Source: Aphis gossypii
Lineage: Eukaryota; Arthropoda; Insecta; Hemiptera; Aphididae
Length of the DNA stretch: 64,000 nt
NCBI RefSeq assembly: GCF_020184175.1
Contig: NC_065533.1
Coordinates: 54,846,351 to 54,910,350, forward strand
Direction of reading: 5' to 3'
In this document: one piece after another, positions 1 to 13,970 of the stretch
Numbering within the stretch: the stretch's first letter is position 1
How the letters are laid out: every line of letters begins with the position of its first letter
Notes under the pieces: model-generated
The model's input: the letters and a program-made list of their open reading frames with translations, nothing else
What the model was told of the DNA's origin: nothing
Database searches by the model: none
Translations under genes and position numbers: made by a program

Positions 1-3000
1 TGTTAACGGTTATAGCATGTGCATATGTTAATAAACGTGTGCATTAAAACGTGATATGCTGACAGCTTATTCAACATAATATCATGTATGAGTTTTTCAC
101 AGAATTTAAAATATTGTACTTAAAGACCTTACAAAGATTAACAATATACTGCCATTAGAGATGAATGGAAAATTAAGCTTATTTTAGCTGACTTAAGAAA
201 TATCTCAGAACAGTTGTCATGACGTAATAAGCTACCGTACTCGATATATTCCAATAAATGAAATTAAAGTACATAGATATAATATGAAATTCTAACGAAT
301 ACGTTATTGTTTAATGTATTACAATCTCTTATGATTTCAGTGTATCTACCAAAAAAATATTGAATTGGTATTATATACATTTATTTAACATAAAATATAA
401 TAATAATATTAATGAAAATATGCACATATGATACAATTATTGACACAACTATAGTTATTTTGTAAATTATGTCAAACGATTATTGGTTGTTGATATTTTA
501 AAATATAACAGCGTACCAAACAACATCATTAAGGATACAATTTTTACCAGAGAATATAATAATAATAATAATAATATTATAATATACTCATTGCTCATGT
601 GATTAATATTTTACTGCAGATTTTAAATAAATGAAGTCACACAGATTTTACTAATTTTTCGTGTTCGTCTTCAGTGTATCCAACGAACCTATATGAAAAC
701 AGTTCGGAAATTACACGGAGTGTGTCATTGTCTATATAACTCATTAAAAGTGAATTAGCGTTATTTTTTATCAGGTAGTTAGTATTTTACTTATATAAAA
801 TAAACGAATATAAAACTATTTATGTCTAAAATACGGGTAGCCCTGCACAATAATGGTATTTATCATTTCATGAATAATATTTTATGGCAGGTAGGTACGT
901 TTTATTCAAAATGGATTAGTATTTTTAAATATTCTAAATGTTTAAAAATTAAACTGCATCATAAATAATAAAACGATACATATTTTATCGATCGTTTATT
1001 TATATGTATATTTTAAATTCTGAGCAAAGAGATGAATATTGTACTTATTGATTTTATAATGATATATTATTTTATTAAATTAAAATTATCTAATTGTTGA
1101 GATTACATCAAATTTTGGGGCAATAAAAATGCTTCAGTTTACCACATTGAAAGTTGTTTCTGGTTACAAATTTGATCTAGTTAATATTATTTTTAAATTT
1201 GAAATATCGAAAGTAAAATACGTAGTTTTAAAATAACCGAGGACAGAAAGGAAATAAGGAAAAACCAGAATTTTCACTTAAAATCAATATTCAATAAAAT
1301 CGATTTTGTTTTTTTTGTGTATGTAAAAATTACTTTTAAAATAAAATAAATTCATTAACTAACTAATTTAAAAGTAACCTAACTCAAACTTCTTAACCCG
1401 TTAATGTCTGTCTTGACTTTTAGTTAAAATACATTGTATGTTAATATGAAATCCACAATAATAGTGTATTGGGGGCATTAACAAAATAATATATTTATGA
1501 TAGAGGTATAATAATTAATAATTAATAAAATATCTTTATTTAGTATTTATGACAAAAATAAAATTTATTTTTATTAAAATTACTCAACCTTTGAACCAAA
1601 ATAATTCTACTTAAAATTTTGTATTTATATAAAATGAAATAAAACTAATAAAATCGCTTACTTTAAATAAACGAATACTACAGATTATGATATTATCAGA
1701 TTTAATAGAACAATTACTTAACCGATTATATCTTTCAATATTTGCAATTTTTGAATCTTTATTGAATTTATAAAACACAAATAATAACGCTAATGAACAG
1801 CTTTATTCAAAAATTTGAATCAATTGTATTTTTTTCGAAAACCGTTGTTGTAATTGAAGTTTATTTATCATACATTGCTAAAGCGAATTACAGACAAATT
1901 TCCATTAATGTGTACTTTCTAATAGTAATCCCTTTATTACTGGATTGATTTTAATTCCTCAGCAAAAATATACTTGTAATGTAGTTAATACACGCATAGG
2001 GTAGCTAACCTATATAGAATGTTTCCACTCTAGACAGCAAACTATATACCATTAGTTGCGAACACGATTAGTAGTTTTTAACCTTGCCACTGCAGTTTGC
2101 ATTAATGTTTGCCTCGATATCGAATAGTTTAAAAACAAATCTTTTTTTTTCATGTGTATAAATTATATTTTTTTTTGCTCGTGGTTTTATTGGCTTAAAT
2201 ATTAATACAAATAAATAAAAATAAATACATCAAATATGCATTTGATTAAATGTAAAATAAATAGCGTAGATTTACTGTGGCCAATAGTAAACTAGCGCTA
2301 CATAACGTGGCATTTATCATTTTGTTTAAATAATTTAAACTTAGTCTGAATAGGCACCGTCAAAATAGTGTTGAGGGGTTTGATATTCGTGAGTGTAATA
2401 TTCCCATTTAACTCGATTTCCTTACTTTATTTTTGTTGTGTGATATAATTGCGCAATATAATATGATTTATATGGATTGGCAAATATTATAATATGTATA
2501 ACGTTAGAGATTGAGAATCTATGATGGCCGTTAGTTTAATAAATAAAATAAAAATATCTATCTCGGCACGAAAATTCTACTACATAATTTATGTATATAA
2601 TCAAAACAAAATGAATATAAAGGATGACAACAATCGATCGAATGTGACAAATTAATAACGATTTGAGCACGGCCACTGAACGACTCATTGCGTTTAATAT
2701 GATGAAAAGAGACTAACCACGTCTGATTATCGATTAGGCGCATAATGTATATTGTAAGGGTACACGTAGAATTTAAACGGCAGTGTACTGTACATAACAT
2801 ATTATATATACTATGTGCGATAATGTAATATAATCTAAATAACGAACAGAAAATAGGTGAGTTTAAAACTGAATACTGTTTGATTGATAACGATGAATAA
2901 TGTAAACCATTAAGAAATATTTGAATAAGAACAAAAAAACAAAATAAACAAAACGAAAGAGAATATGGTTTGCAGCATTAATTATAATCTGTGAGACGCA

Positions 3001-3470
3001 TTGTGAAGAAGACGAAAACGAACAAATAGAGGTTTTGAAATGAATGATTAAACTCTCTATAATAGCTTACTGTATTAAATATATATATACACAGTCGATC
3101 GTTATAAGGGTAACAGGATCGTATTAGGCTTTAGCAAGTTGGTATTACGGTCTTAGCATTAAAAGAAAAAAATAACTAAGTATAAAAAATAAAAATAGAA
3201 ATTAATTACACCACTGACAAAATATCCTTTTGTTTACAATTTTACATTCTATTAATTAACAGAAATCAAAATCACAGTTCAAAATTATCTGACACCTCAC
3301 GGTTATTTTGTCCAGTTGTTTTTGTTCGTTATCGTTGCCTTAAAGATTGCTTGTCTGTCTGCAGTCACAGCAGATTTATTATTATTATCATTTTAGCTCA
3401 CGTAAAACGAAAATAATTGGTGCAATGTCTCAAAAACGGACTGCATTTGGACTCTGAAAGTACAACTCAA
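1..3470. other. AT-rich noncoding stretch, no gene seen
   Basis: No open frame here looks like protein, and no splice-bounded exon, tRNA or long repeat was found. The sequence is very A+T rich with short (AAT)n runs near 560-590. A short segment around 1,018-1,070, starting with a TTCTGAGCAAAGAGATGAAT-type motif, resembles the edge of the dispersed repeat seen at 45.3 kb and may be an old copy. Confidence 0.6.
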
Positions 3471-3760
3471 TATTGTGCCAGTTAGTCTGCAGTTCTGGAA
3501 AACTTCAGCACCCCATGGTATCATGAAAACCAAAGAAGACGCAGAGCAGATTATACGAGTGGTGAACGTGCAGCAGAATGAAAATTATTAGTCAAGTTAT
3601 CGTAAAATTTGAGCCAAAGGCCAATCTTAGATGGCGTAAAGCTAACTATTCCTTTGTAAACCACACAAGTGGTTATAGCAACTAAGCTGCAGGGTCGGCG
3701 AAAGCTATGGATGACGTGGGCGACTTCCCAAGACGCTAATACCTAAGGAGCGTCAAACTG
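3470..3760. other. GC-richer patch of unknown nature
   Basis: This patch of roughly 290 bases is clearly richer in G+C than the surrounding DNA, including stretches near 3,500-3,570 and 3,690-3,750. All frames are interrupted by stops and I recognise no protein, tRNA or rRNA segment. It may be a relic of a retroposed sequence or transposon; nothing in it decides. Confidence 0.3.
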
Positions 3761-4140
3761 AAAATTATTTCAATTCAATTTACTTTTTGATACGCTTAAA
3801 CGAATAAAATTATCAATAATTTACACAATTTAAAGTATGTATTATCAAATGTACCAACTTACTATTTTTAGTTTAAAAATAATGTTTTTAATAATCCTTT
3901 GGGCGTGCAATAGTCGCGACTGATCTACCAATTATTTATTGATAATATTTATGTATTTACAATTATGATTTACATATTTATAAATGAATTCATTACATAA
4001 CGCAGACGATAACACGCTACTGGCTCTATAATATACAGTAGTCACTCGCATCGTCGCACACGACATAGTTGAATAGAGTACCTCGAGTTCAATTACAATT
4101 GAAAAAAAAAAGAAACACAAAAATAATGAATAAATAATTC

Positions 4141-4326
4141 AAAAGTAATAATGACGTAACTACTTCGACATTGGATGCTAAAAGTGGTTCAATTAATGAT
4201 ATAAACGAAAATATTTCTAACACATCGGGAAAACCAAATAATATTGACAATTATATGATTTTGCCCAAGGCGCCAATACTTCTAACGCCGGCACTGGCAC
4301 TAACAATTATTGTTATGTATGTTTGA
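4141..4326 (+). other. Coding-like fragment of unknown origin
   Basis: One plus-strand frame stays open for about 60 codons to a TGA at 4,324-4,326 and reads as ordinary protein, rich in Ser, Asn, Asp and Thr followed by a hydrophobic stretch. There is no good start codon and I recognise no family. It could be a decayed transposon exon or chance. Only the open frame is observed. Confidence 0.2.
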
Positions 4327-4329
4327 TTT

Positions 4330-6900
4330 TAACAAAATAAACGATATTAAGTAATCGGTAAAGGTATTTACGGCTCTAAACAATAACGTATAAAAAAAAG
4401 TATTAAATTTTATTAAAATTTTAAATAGTTCACTGAATATTTTACAAGAAAAACGTTAAAAATGTTTATTATCATTATCATGAATTAATCCATCATTAAA
4501 TCAAAATTCAATGTGTAATTGTTTTTACAATAAGTCATAAACACATAAGTTTGTATGGTTCTTCGTATAATATTGTTCAAAGAGCTTTGTAGATCATAAG
4601 GTTCCTCATCTCAATTTTTTAAAAAAAAAATATTTAAAAATATTTATTACTTTGTACAACGTTTTTTGTGAAAAAGTTTAGTAACTTAATAACGTATAAT
4701 GTTGTTTCATATGATTGACCTATAATTAGTTTACGTTCCGTTCGTTATATCGAAGGTTATTATAACACTGTTTTTTGGTACAAAATTTCCCTAATATCAA
4801 TTTAATAAAATTATATCGGTATTACAGAATATATTTTATGGTTATATCATGTTGTCAAATAATTTATGTCTGTTGGGTAACAGCCCCCGGGTGACAATTA
4901 AAATTAAAATTATTTTACAAAATTGTCTACTTTATACATTGCATCGTTCGATGTTATAAGCTTTTCCGGTAACATCTTGGTATAATCGCTATTTACGATT
5001 TTCACGATAGCACTTTGTTATATTTATGAAATTTTTGTCGGTAATTCGTATGTTTTTCCAATAGTACATTGATACTATGTTTTCTTCAGTCTATTTAATT
5101 TATTTTCGAATGTTTATTCTGCAGGTATACGCGTTTACGGTGTACTTGTATCATTTACAAAACTTGAAAACTTGCAATTGTATATAGGTACACCATGTAA
5201 AATTAATTGTCGGGCGTAAACTATAAAAATAAATAAATATAATAATGTGCCTTAAATTCATTTTCTCTCTCTGTTTTTTCTTCAATTTGATTTTTGATGC
5301 TGATTTCGCTCTCCGAAAACGATCTTCTTCCGATTTTCTAGTATTAGTAGTCACATTTGTTGAGATCGATTAATAGCAACCATCGAGTTTTAATAAATAT
5401 TACATAGGTATCATCTATTGTTTATATAGAGTTATTAGAAATAAATATCTCGATCGTTATTCCTTCTAAGAAGTTTCTCGTTTACTATTAATCGTTTTAA
5501 ATAATTAGGTAGTTGGTAAACATATACATTACGCGTACACGATTTCGTTATCATTTTGTATCATAATATCAATTGTATTGATGTTCACGTAGGTACGATA
5601 TGTTAAATGATAATAGACAATAGTACCTATAAATTATAATATATTATTATACATACATAAGTATCAGTGGCAGTGAGCATATATAATTCTATTGTCGTTG
5701 TGATTAATAACCCCAAATCATCACATCAACCATCGGTATAACGTTCAACTATACACACGCGTACCTTCATTATTCATTAACCATAGTCGTTAGAACTAAC
5801 GTTTTCGAGATATATTTTATTCACATGACAAGATACAAAAATATACAGCAGAAGTACAGAATCTGCATAATATTATTTATATATATATATACGTTATATT
5901 TTGTATGTAGTTGGCAACGGTAAGAGAGGCCACCGCGACGGTGACACATTTTAATTGGCCGTCTTGAAAACAAATGCATATAATAATAATACGTGTGTGT
6001 CGTTGTTATTATCATGACATTACGTTGCACGTGATCGCACGAGAAATTACAGATGACAACGGAAAACGTAAAAAAATAAAATAAAATAAAAACTAGGCTT
6101 CGGGCGAATAATAATTGTACTAGAAATGGTTTGCAAACACCGACCGAGTACTTCGGAATATTATGTATACGTATAATCCGAACAGAATATATTATATATT
6201 ATACTAGCTCGAGTTTCCTCTTGATTTATTGTCACTATAATATATGTTTTTTTTTTCAGCGAACTCTCAAAATCGTTTAGCGTGTGCATTCTACACCTAC
6301 AACACATAGGTGTACCTCATACATTATTACCAATTTTTATAACACTTCACTTTGTCCATAATAATGGGTAGTATTGCTCTCTTAGCGGAATTAATTATTA
6401 TCCTATTTATCACCTGACGGCTTGCTAATTTATTGCGTAATTAGGTGCCTTTGTATAATTCACCGTTCGCACACTGGCCTTGCCACGCCATATTATTATA
6501 ATATACGTATAGTATAACTACGAATAAACGAAATTTGCTATTTTAACATAATATACATCATAAACCTATAATCAGTGATGGTGTGACAGGGGCTCCCCGG
6601 TTCCAACGCCCTCCCGTCAACTACCCTTTAACCATACATAAAATTATTTATTTAATCTAGAAAAAAAATCGTAACGTGGATACCGCAGACATGATCGTTT
6701 ATCGACTAATAATTGCAGTCGTACGATAGTTTTACATTAGGACAACTAAAATTATTACACGACCGCGAAGAACGTTTTGAACGTTTCTCGTTAAACCGGA
6801 AGAATTCTGGTAACGACACTGCCTGTGGTTGATTTCAATTTATCTATGATGTATATTTTTTCGTCCTTTCAAAGTTATATTTCTAACGAAAAGTGACGTT
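4330..6900. other. AT-rich noncoding stretch
   Basis: No gene, exon or recognisable mobile element was seen. The open frames present are low-complexity and AT-driven. Short AT microsatellites occur, for example near 5,880-5,892. Confidence 0.55.
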
Positions 6901-6919
6901 TTACATATTATGTATAATA

Positions 6920-8210
6920 TTATGGACTAAAAAAAAAAAAGTAATCTTGTAGCGAAAGAAAAAACGTAACCGACAAACTTCCAGGCAAAAAGAGTCAACG
7001 AAAAGGAAAAAAAAATCACTTTATTGACGAAAATTTCACTTAGTCCCTTCTTGCCGCCGCCATCACGCGCCGTTGTCGCGTAGTCAAAATAATATAATAT
7101 GTAAGGTAGAAAATATAAATATATATTATAATATAACACATCTCCAATACGACGGGTGATGTTATACCGCAAAAGTAACCCCAAAGCAACGCGCAACAAT
7201 GCGATTTATTGTGTTATATCTTATATATTTATATAAAATCATATATACTAAGGATATGTACCTATACGTATACATTTATACACGTGTATATTACGTGTGC
7301 GTGTGTGAACGTAAAAACGTTAACGCGCGAGAAGCCTCATCGTCTACACCGTATATACACTTTACCGACACTCTGCAGCAGTATAACGTATATAATATAT
7401 ATACGTACTTACCACGACCAGCTACAATATACATACATATATATATAAATATTATATATATTGTAAACGCGCAGCTGTGCCGGTCGCATTAGAATAGTTG
7501 CTCTCGGGAGATGACCGTAAAGTGCATATAATATGAGCGCAGTACCTATAGACACGTCGTATGTATTCATTCTGTATAAATATTCGAAAATTCTAACACT
7601 CGCGCCGAATACGAGTTGTTATATACCGACGATAGTGTTTTTTTTTTTTTTTTTTGTTAAATTCGTAATATCGCGTTTACAACAGCTTTTTGTTCGTATA
7701 AAAGATAATAATATTATGACTATCGAGTGTATGTGTAAAACGAATGTGCGAAATGTGTCTCGCGTGAATAATCGTACGCACAACACATCACACGATATAC
7801 GCACAAGATGTGATATATACGTGCAAGGCGATGGCTAAATAAGGAGCAACGAGATTATCGAGAGAAACAAATAATACAAAAATAACAAGTGGGACGAACG
7901 TGCCGCGTGTGGTCGGACATCGTTATACGGTTCTGATTGGACGAAAATCACACGGGACGTATCGTGATAATTGTATACGATTAAAAAAAACGGTAAAAAA
8001 CGATCGCCGTCGAATCCCGCCGCAGCAGTAAACGTATCGACCATAAAACATGTACCACATCATAGGTAGTAGGTAGCGAATATTGTGGTCGATTCGCGTT
8101 TCGCGCGCGTATAATATTAATAACCGTATACCGATGAAATAGGTGTTTGTGTGTATGTATAGGTAATTCATTAAATTATACAAGTTATTATATACGTTCA
8201 TATAAGCATG
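6920..8210. other. CpG-retaining region without a recognised gene
   Basis: The stretch has noticeably more CpG dinucleotides than its flanks (for example 7,050-7,080, 7,310-7,360 and 8,090-8,110), mixed with (TA)n and a T17 tract near 7,638-7,655. Overlapping open frames on both strands are composed largely of Tyr, Ile and Arg, as expected from TATA/TACG-rich DNA, and show no domain. Such patches in an AT-rich insect genome often mark promoters or first noncoding exons, but no coding partner is visible. Confidence 0.3.
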
Positions 8211-11200
8211 ACATAACTATATATGCTTACTACTATATAAGTAATGTGTAATAAATTATTAGTCTTACAAACTCGACGTCGTTGTATAGATGTATATATA
8301 TATATATTGGAGCGTATTATACCGTCCCAGATATGAGTAGGTACAACCATTATTTCAGAAGGATAAGTTTAATTGAATTAACAAGTAATACCTACATAAT
8401 TATATGTGAATACGATCGGATATGATTAAGACGTGTACCTATACGCATAATATATATATATATATATATTCATTTAATAAGGATTTTATCGACTACTCGT
8501 ATATAGTTAAGTAGTACTTTACAATAATTCAAAATTAACACATACAAATTTGGATTATAACGTTTATTAAGTTATAACATAATATTATAATAAATCATAA
8601 ATGTGCAATCCGCGGGTGCTTATAACTACTTCCTCGAAGTTTTCCATCGGTTTGCATCTGCGAATATTTTTCACCGGTATAAGAATTTAATATCTAATTT
8701 AAAATAATAAAATAGAATATTATAATATATATGTATACGTTTTGAAAACATAACAATACGACGCATTAAAATTGATTATTATTACCGACTTGTTGCTTTT
8801 AAATAATGATTGACATAAAACAAAAACTTTAAGTTCACGTAACATGTGTTTTTTCAATATTTTTAATGCTTGAATTTTTATTATAACTATTCATTTTTTT
8901 TACGTTTTACTTTTTCATAATATTTATATAGTGGTCGGAAAATAAACAAAATTGAAAACAACATAAAACTAACGAGTAGCGAAAATTACACGTCATATTT
9001 TGAGCCGTCTATCGCCATCTACGTATAAAAATATATGCACGTGTTACGTGTATACTATAATTCTTGCCGCTTAAATGTATTATAATACTATATGCATATA
9101 CTGATGTAACACATTTGAGTTATAACTACACGTATAACATATACAATATTTATAGATATGTGTACGTTACTTGATACACAATTTTATTTTCTTGTTACGA
9201 AAATAAATAACTTACGGTAGGTATTTGACAAAATAAATGATGGATAGTGTTTACTAACACAATATAACTTTTCTAACGGTACGCGATAAAACCATACAAG
9301 ATAAAGATAACGTTGAATGATCATTTACGCGCCCCACAAGCTTTTATATATTTCCAAAAAAAAATCAACTTAAAATGGGTTTAATAAGACTTCATAAAAT
9401 TATTATATACGTTATATGGTCGATTGAACCAGGTACACCTAAATTTGATGTACTTAATACTAATGGTTTTTTAATGTGAAAAGTATATAATTTGATTTAT
9501 AGGTGAGTAATATATAAAAGTACCATGTATTATTATTATTATTATTAAACTGAGTAACTAAAATTTATAGCTACCTAAAGTCAACGGATTTTTTTGTTGT
9601 ATTTATTTGTTTCACGGCCATATTTGTTCATATCTATGATTTTGAATACAATAATTGAGGCTGAGGAGATGGGAGATGGAAATAAAAACGTAACTTCCTT
9701 GCATTGTTTTTTATTGTCCTCTGATATAATATTTGTTTAAACTTTCCGGGGTAAATATTTTTACTGCATGACCTACGTATAATTATTATACAACGGTTAA
9801 AATAATAGCAGCGTGACCGAATAATATAATCAAATATAACGAATATAATTCGATAAAAAAAAAAAACCGTTGAAAATTATACTAATGTAAATATTTTCGA
9901 AATAAAAAAAAAGCAAATATGCAAATATGACGATATAAGAGAAATGAGAATGGAAGACAATTTTAACTTTTATACAATTTTTCATTAAATAACTAATAAA
10001 ATGAACCATAATATCGGGTGCATCATATTTTAAAAACGATTGATACTACGCATGGAGAATTATAATTATTTTCAATGTATTCGATTAACGGACCAAATGT
10101 TCAGTCACACTATAGCAATAGATTCAGTAAAAAAAGTAAATAAATAAAGGATTTTTCAAAATCAATAACTGAGAGACCAAAACACTTATTTCTAAGTGAT
10201 TATCAATTATTATATAATCAGTGTCGTAAATGGAGGAGGCTAAACCAACAATCAGCCACTTATTACTCATCTATGCTAACTTATACCTGACTTATCTTTC
10301 TGTTAGAAGTCATTTTCGAAATAACCTATAATAACTGTTTACCTTATTTGCGTTTAAGTAGTTTTCCATACGTCCTAGATTTTTTAAGTGATATTAACTC
10401 TAATAGACCAATAGTCGGCAACTGGGATATATTAGATTTTTTTAAAAATGAATTTAATGTTTCTAATATACATATATATTACCAGAAATAAAACCCAAAC
10501 TAACTTATCTAATGTTAACTTATCATTTTTGAAGGCAAAAACAACGACGTTGTTAGGCACAAAGATTATTTATGACATAGAAAGAAAGTCAACTACTGAG
10601 GATCTAAGAGTTAGTGCCCTTGTTTAAAACAGTCTGTGCTCAGTGCTAGTAATGTATCAAATCGTATTTTATTCATGTGTTTTTTTGTGAACTCCATCAA
10701 GATCGAAAAATGGTCGATCCCATCCGGTATATTTCACCTTGCGAGATATATACCTTAAGCGTGTATCATCTTATGCTCATTCTGTATTATCACGGAGTCG
10801 CACCATGTATAGGAATAACTATTTTGATTACTTAACAAAAATGTTGAATAATAATCCTTAGCTTACTGCATATATTATTATTCCGTTCGTGTGCTGAACT
10901 ATAGTCTCGTTTCATCTCGAATTCTGTATTATTGTTACCGATTGTCGTTGGTAAAGTAAAATATAGCATTTTTATTTCAATACGATGTACAAAATTAATT
11001 AATTTTTCATCAAATTGTTTGAACAAAAATTTCTAATGAAATTATGAAACACATTAAGCCTTGGAGAATACTGGGCTACAACACTGCAGAGCATTTTGTT
11101 ATACACAGATAATTTTATTATAATTATAAATTATGAACGTTGTGTCGTTGTGTAAATGAACGTATATATTTGAATATTATAATTAGTAATAATTTATAAC

Positions 11201-12298
11201 TATTGAATTGCCAGTACATACAGTTTTGCTCTATCGTGAATGTGTTTGATTTCAATAAAGATAAATGTGAGTATTTAAGTATTGATCCACGTGCCAATAG
11301 AAACAACATGATTACATAGAATAGAATATAATATAATAGATAGTTGTGTTTTAAAATTACGTCAATATTGTTGTAAAACCAAACAACTTGCATACATTAT
11401 TTATAAACATTTTGTACTTTACGGACAATTTTGATAAATCCATTGAACTATAAAATTAAATACATTGTTTTATAGTGCGTATAACATGACAAAGGTAGTT
11501 TCAACTAACTATGTAATGTAAAATTAACACAAAATAGAACAATTCAAATAAAATAAAAAGTATACATCAATAATAATATTGCTAATATACATCTTTTGCA
11601 AAGCTATATAGATTATAATAATTATTATTACTTAATATAATATATTTATTATATTTACACATATAATTATCCCTCTGTATAAAATATCAATAAAAAAAAA
11701 AAATAATTAATAATAAATTTAAATATTTCATGACTCGATTTAAAAACTTTTAAAATAGAATTAATAAGAAAGTTTATGAAGTCAGAATTATTAAATTTTA
11801 TTTGATTCAAGTATTAATAAATTTCTTATTTATTTCTTATCTAAATTTAATAATATACGTAAATAATTAAGACTCGCTCAAGAATTTTAATATAAAAATA
11901 AATTACAAATGGTTGTAAAAGGGAAACTAGGAATGTAATAAGATATTAGATAAATAACTCAAATGTTAAAATATGGTCATATTAAAAGTATAGATTTATA
12001 ACTCATGCACAGAATTCAGAAAAAAAAGTTTCCCAATTAAACTTTAAAAACCATCTTATACAAATTCCTTCCCTAGAAAAATACCTATTTAGAATTTACA
12101 TAAAATGACCCTACTTAAGAACCATCTGCGACGAATTTTGAATCAATACAAAGGCTAGGGTTTTTGCATCCCAAATACTATTTTCTGTAAAAATAATACT
12201 ATTACCTATTACAAATTTTTGCGAGTAGCCAAGTTTCAAATAGCTGACTTTATAATATAATTTGTGTACATATTTATAATAAGTTACTATATTTTAGT
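8211..12298. other. AT-rich noncoding stretch
   Basis: No protein-like frame, RNA gene or structured repeat was identified. Microsatellites include (AT)n at about 8,449-8,470 and (ATT)n at about 9,530-9,546. Confidence 0.55.
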
Positions 12299-12540
12299 AA
12301 AAAGTATAGTACCTATCTACAAGTACACACACGGGCACACATTAAAAACTTGTGCTTTCTCACACATCTGCAAAACACTTTTTAAATATTTTCAAACACA
12401 GTAGTCAGTAGATATATAAATAATGACTACAACAGTTGTAGTACAACTCATTTGCGCACAATTTTCGAATAATAGAAACCTTGATAGGTTGTACATAACC
12501 TGCGTACCTCTTAAAATTTTAAAATTATTGCTCATTAGTA
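12299..12540. repeat. Dispersed repeat, copy sharing sequence with 18.28-18.48 kb
   Basis: This segment aligns by eye with about 18,277-18,475: shared blocks include a 'AAGTATAGTA..CTACAAGTAC' start, a 'TTTCAAACACAGTAGT' block, and 'CTCATTTGCGCACAATTTTC' followed by 'GAATAATAGAAACC'. The copy here carries extra sequence relative to the other. At 18.3 kb the repeat continues into a larger element with a hAT-like end. Confidence 0.6.
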
Positions 12541-12729
12541 ATCACCCTAAATATTGAACCATTTCACGTGTTTTTTAGTCGTCTATAATCATCAATTTAC
12601 GTGGAGACACGTACTTTCATCGTATGGGTACATAAAATGTTAATCAAAAAAATCATTCGCTTTGTGCGTAAATCAAAATAATAAATCGAATGAAATCGCT
12701 ATAAATCAATAAGCTGATGAAAGTTGTGC

Positions 12730-13970
12730 TGTATTAAAACGAAATGTTATTGTACATTTGTACTGTTTTAACGTCAAGTATTCTATCGGCTTCGGCAGAT
12801 ATTTCAACGCTTTTTCGTGAGACGATATATGAACGCGCGTTTAACGTTGAACAGTAAGCGTAATAGATCACTATCGGACAACTAACTCTCAACGACGACA
12901 ATGCGTTATCTCGTTCGATTTGCAACGTCGGTCCCGAAATTAGTGGCACGAGGTTTTCGGTAGGTACCTATAAATAATATTATATAATGTACCTACCTAT
13001 TGTACAAGAAAAGTACTGCGGCCGAGTGGGTTGCTGCAGTACGTGGGAGGGAGATGTAATCTCGTCCAAAAAAAAAAGAAAACCCGGTGAACCGCAGACG
13101 GTGTCACTTAATCTTGTCCTTAAATCGAACTGTCAGGTAGTGATCGGGGGGGAAAAAAAAGCCATGTCTTTAGACGCCGCGCGTAAGGTTAACTCTGCGT
13201 AGGGTTAGTTTTTCAGAATGACCCCGAGATAAGTATATATAAAGAACGTCTTATGGTGTGTGTATATAATACTATATATATATATAGGGTCTTTATAATA
13301 TGACTCTCGTCGTCATCGTAATATATATTGTTCGGCCGAATGAATGGCGGAAACATAATTTAAATTTTTTCCATCCCATTGAAACGCGATGACCCGTGAC
13401 CTAGAAAACAGAATAAAATTCGGTTTGTGCTGAAACACACCGTACAGTAAATTACCTGCGACGAATAGAGTACATCATATTATTATTATTATTATTATGT
13501 ACATACGAGTACACACATGATATCGAACAGTTTTATAATATATATATTTGGTAGATATTTGCGAGTAGCGTTTACTTAATGTCACATTGGGCGCCTTATT
13601 TAATATTAGGCGGGTGCTTATACAATACTATCTCTCGTTTCGGGATCGCAAATACGCGCGTCACGTGGACGAAAGTCACAGCATTTCGTGACTTTCGTGG
13701 TCTTACCGTTTTCGAAACAAAAAAAAAAAAAATACGACAGACGGTTTTCATTTAATGACGTTAAACTTAGGGTAGGTATCGGTATATATATATATATATC
13801 TGTATGTATTATATATGTATACGCAATCTACGGTGACGTTATTATTTTTCCACCCGTATTCGAGGCTTTGTGGATTTCACTGTATACAAAAACGTTTGTT
13901 TATTTAAACGAAATAGCTGCGCACCTTAATTATTATAGTATCCTCTCGAGTATAATATAGTTTTTTTTTT
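12730..13970. other. CpG-retaining region with microsatellites, no gene recognised
   Basis: CpG density is raised around 12,780-12,960, 13,010-13,200 and 13,640-13,700. It contains (TTA)n at about 13,480-13,498, several (TA)n runs, and poly-G and poly-A tracts. Open frames of 71-90 codons exist on both strands but show no family features. It could be an unrecognised promoter or first exon. Confidence 0.3.

Noticed and set aside
7199..7492. 97-codon plus-strand frame rich in Tyr and Ile
   Set aside because: Produced by TATA/TACG-type simple sequence, with an overlapping frame of similar content; no protein features.
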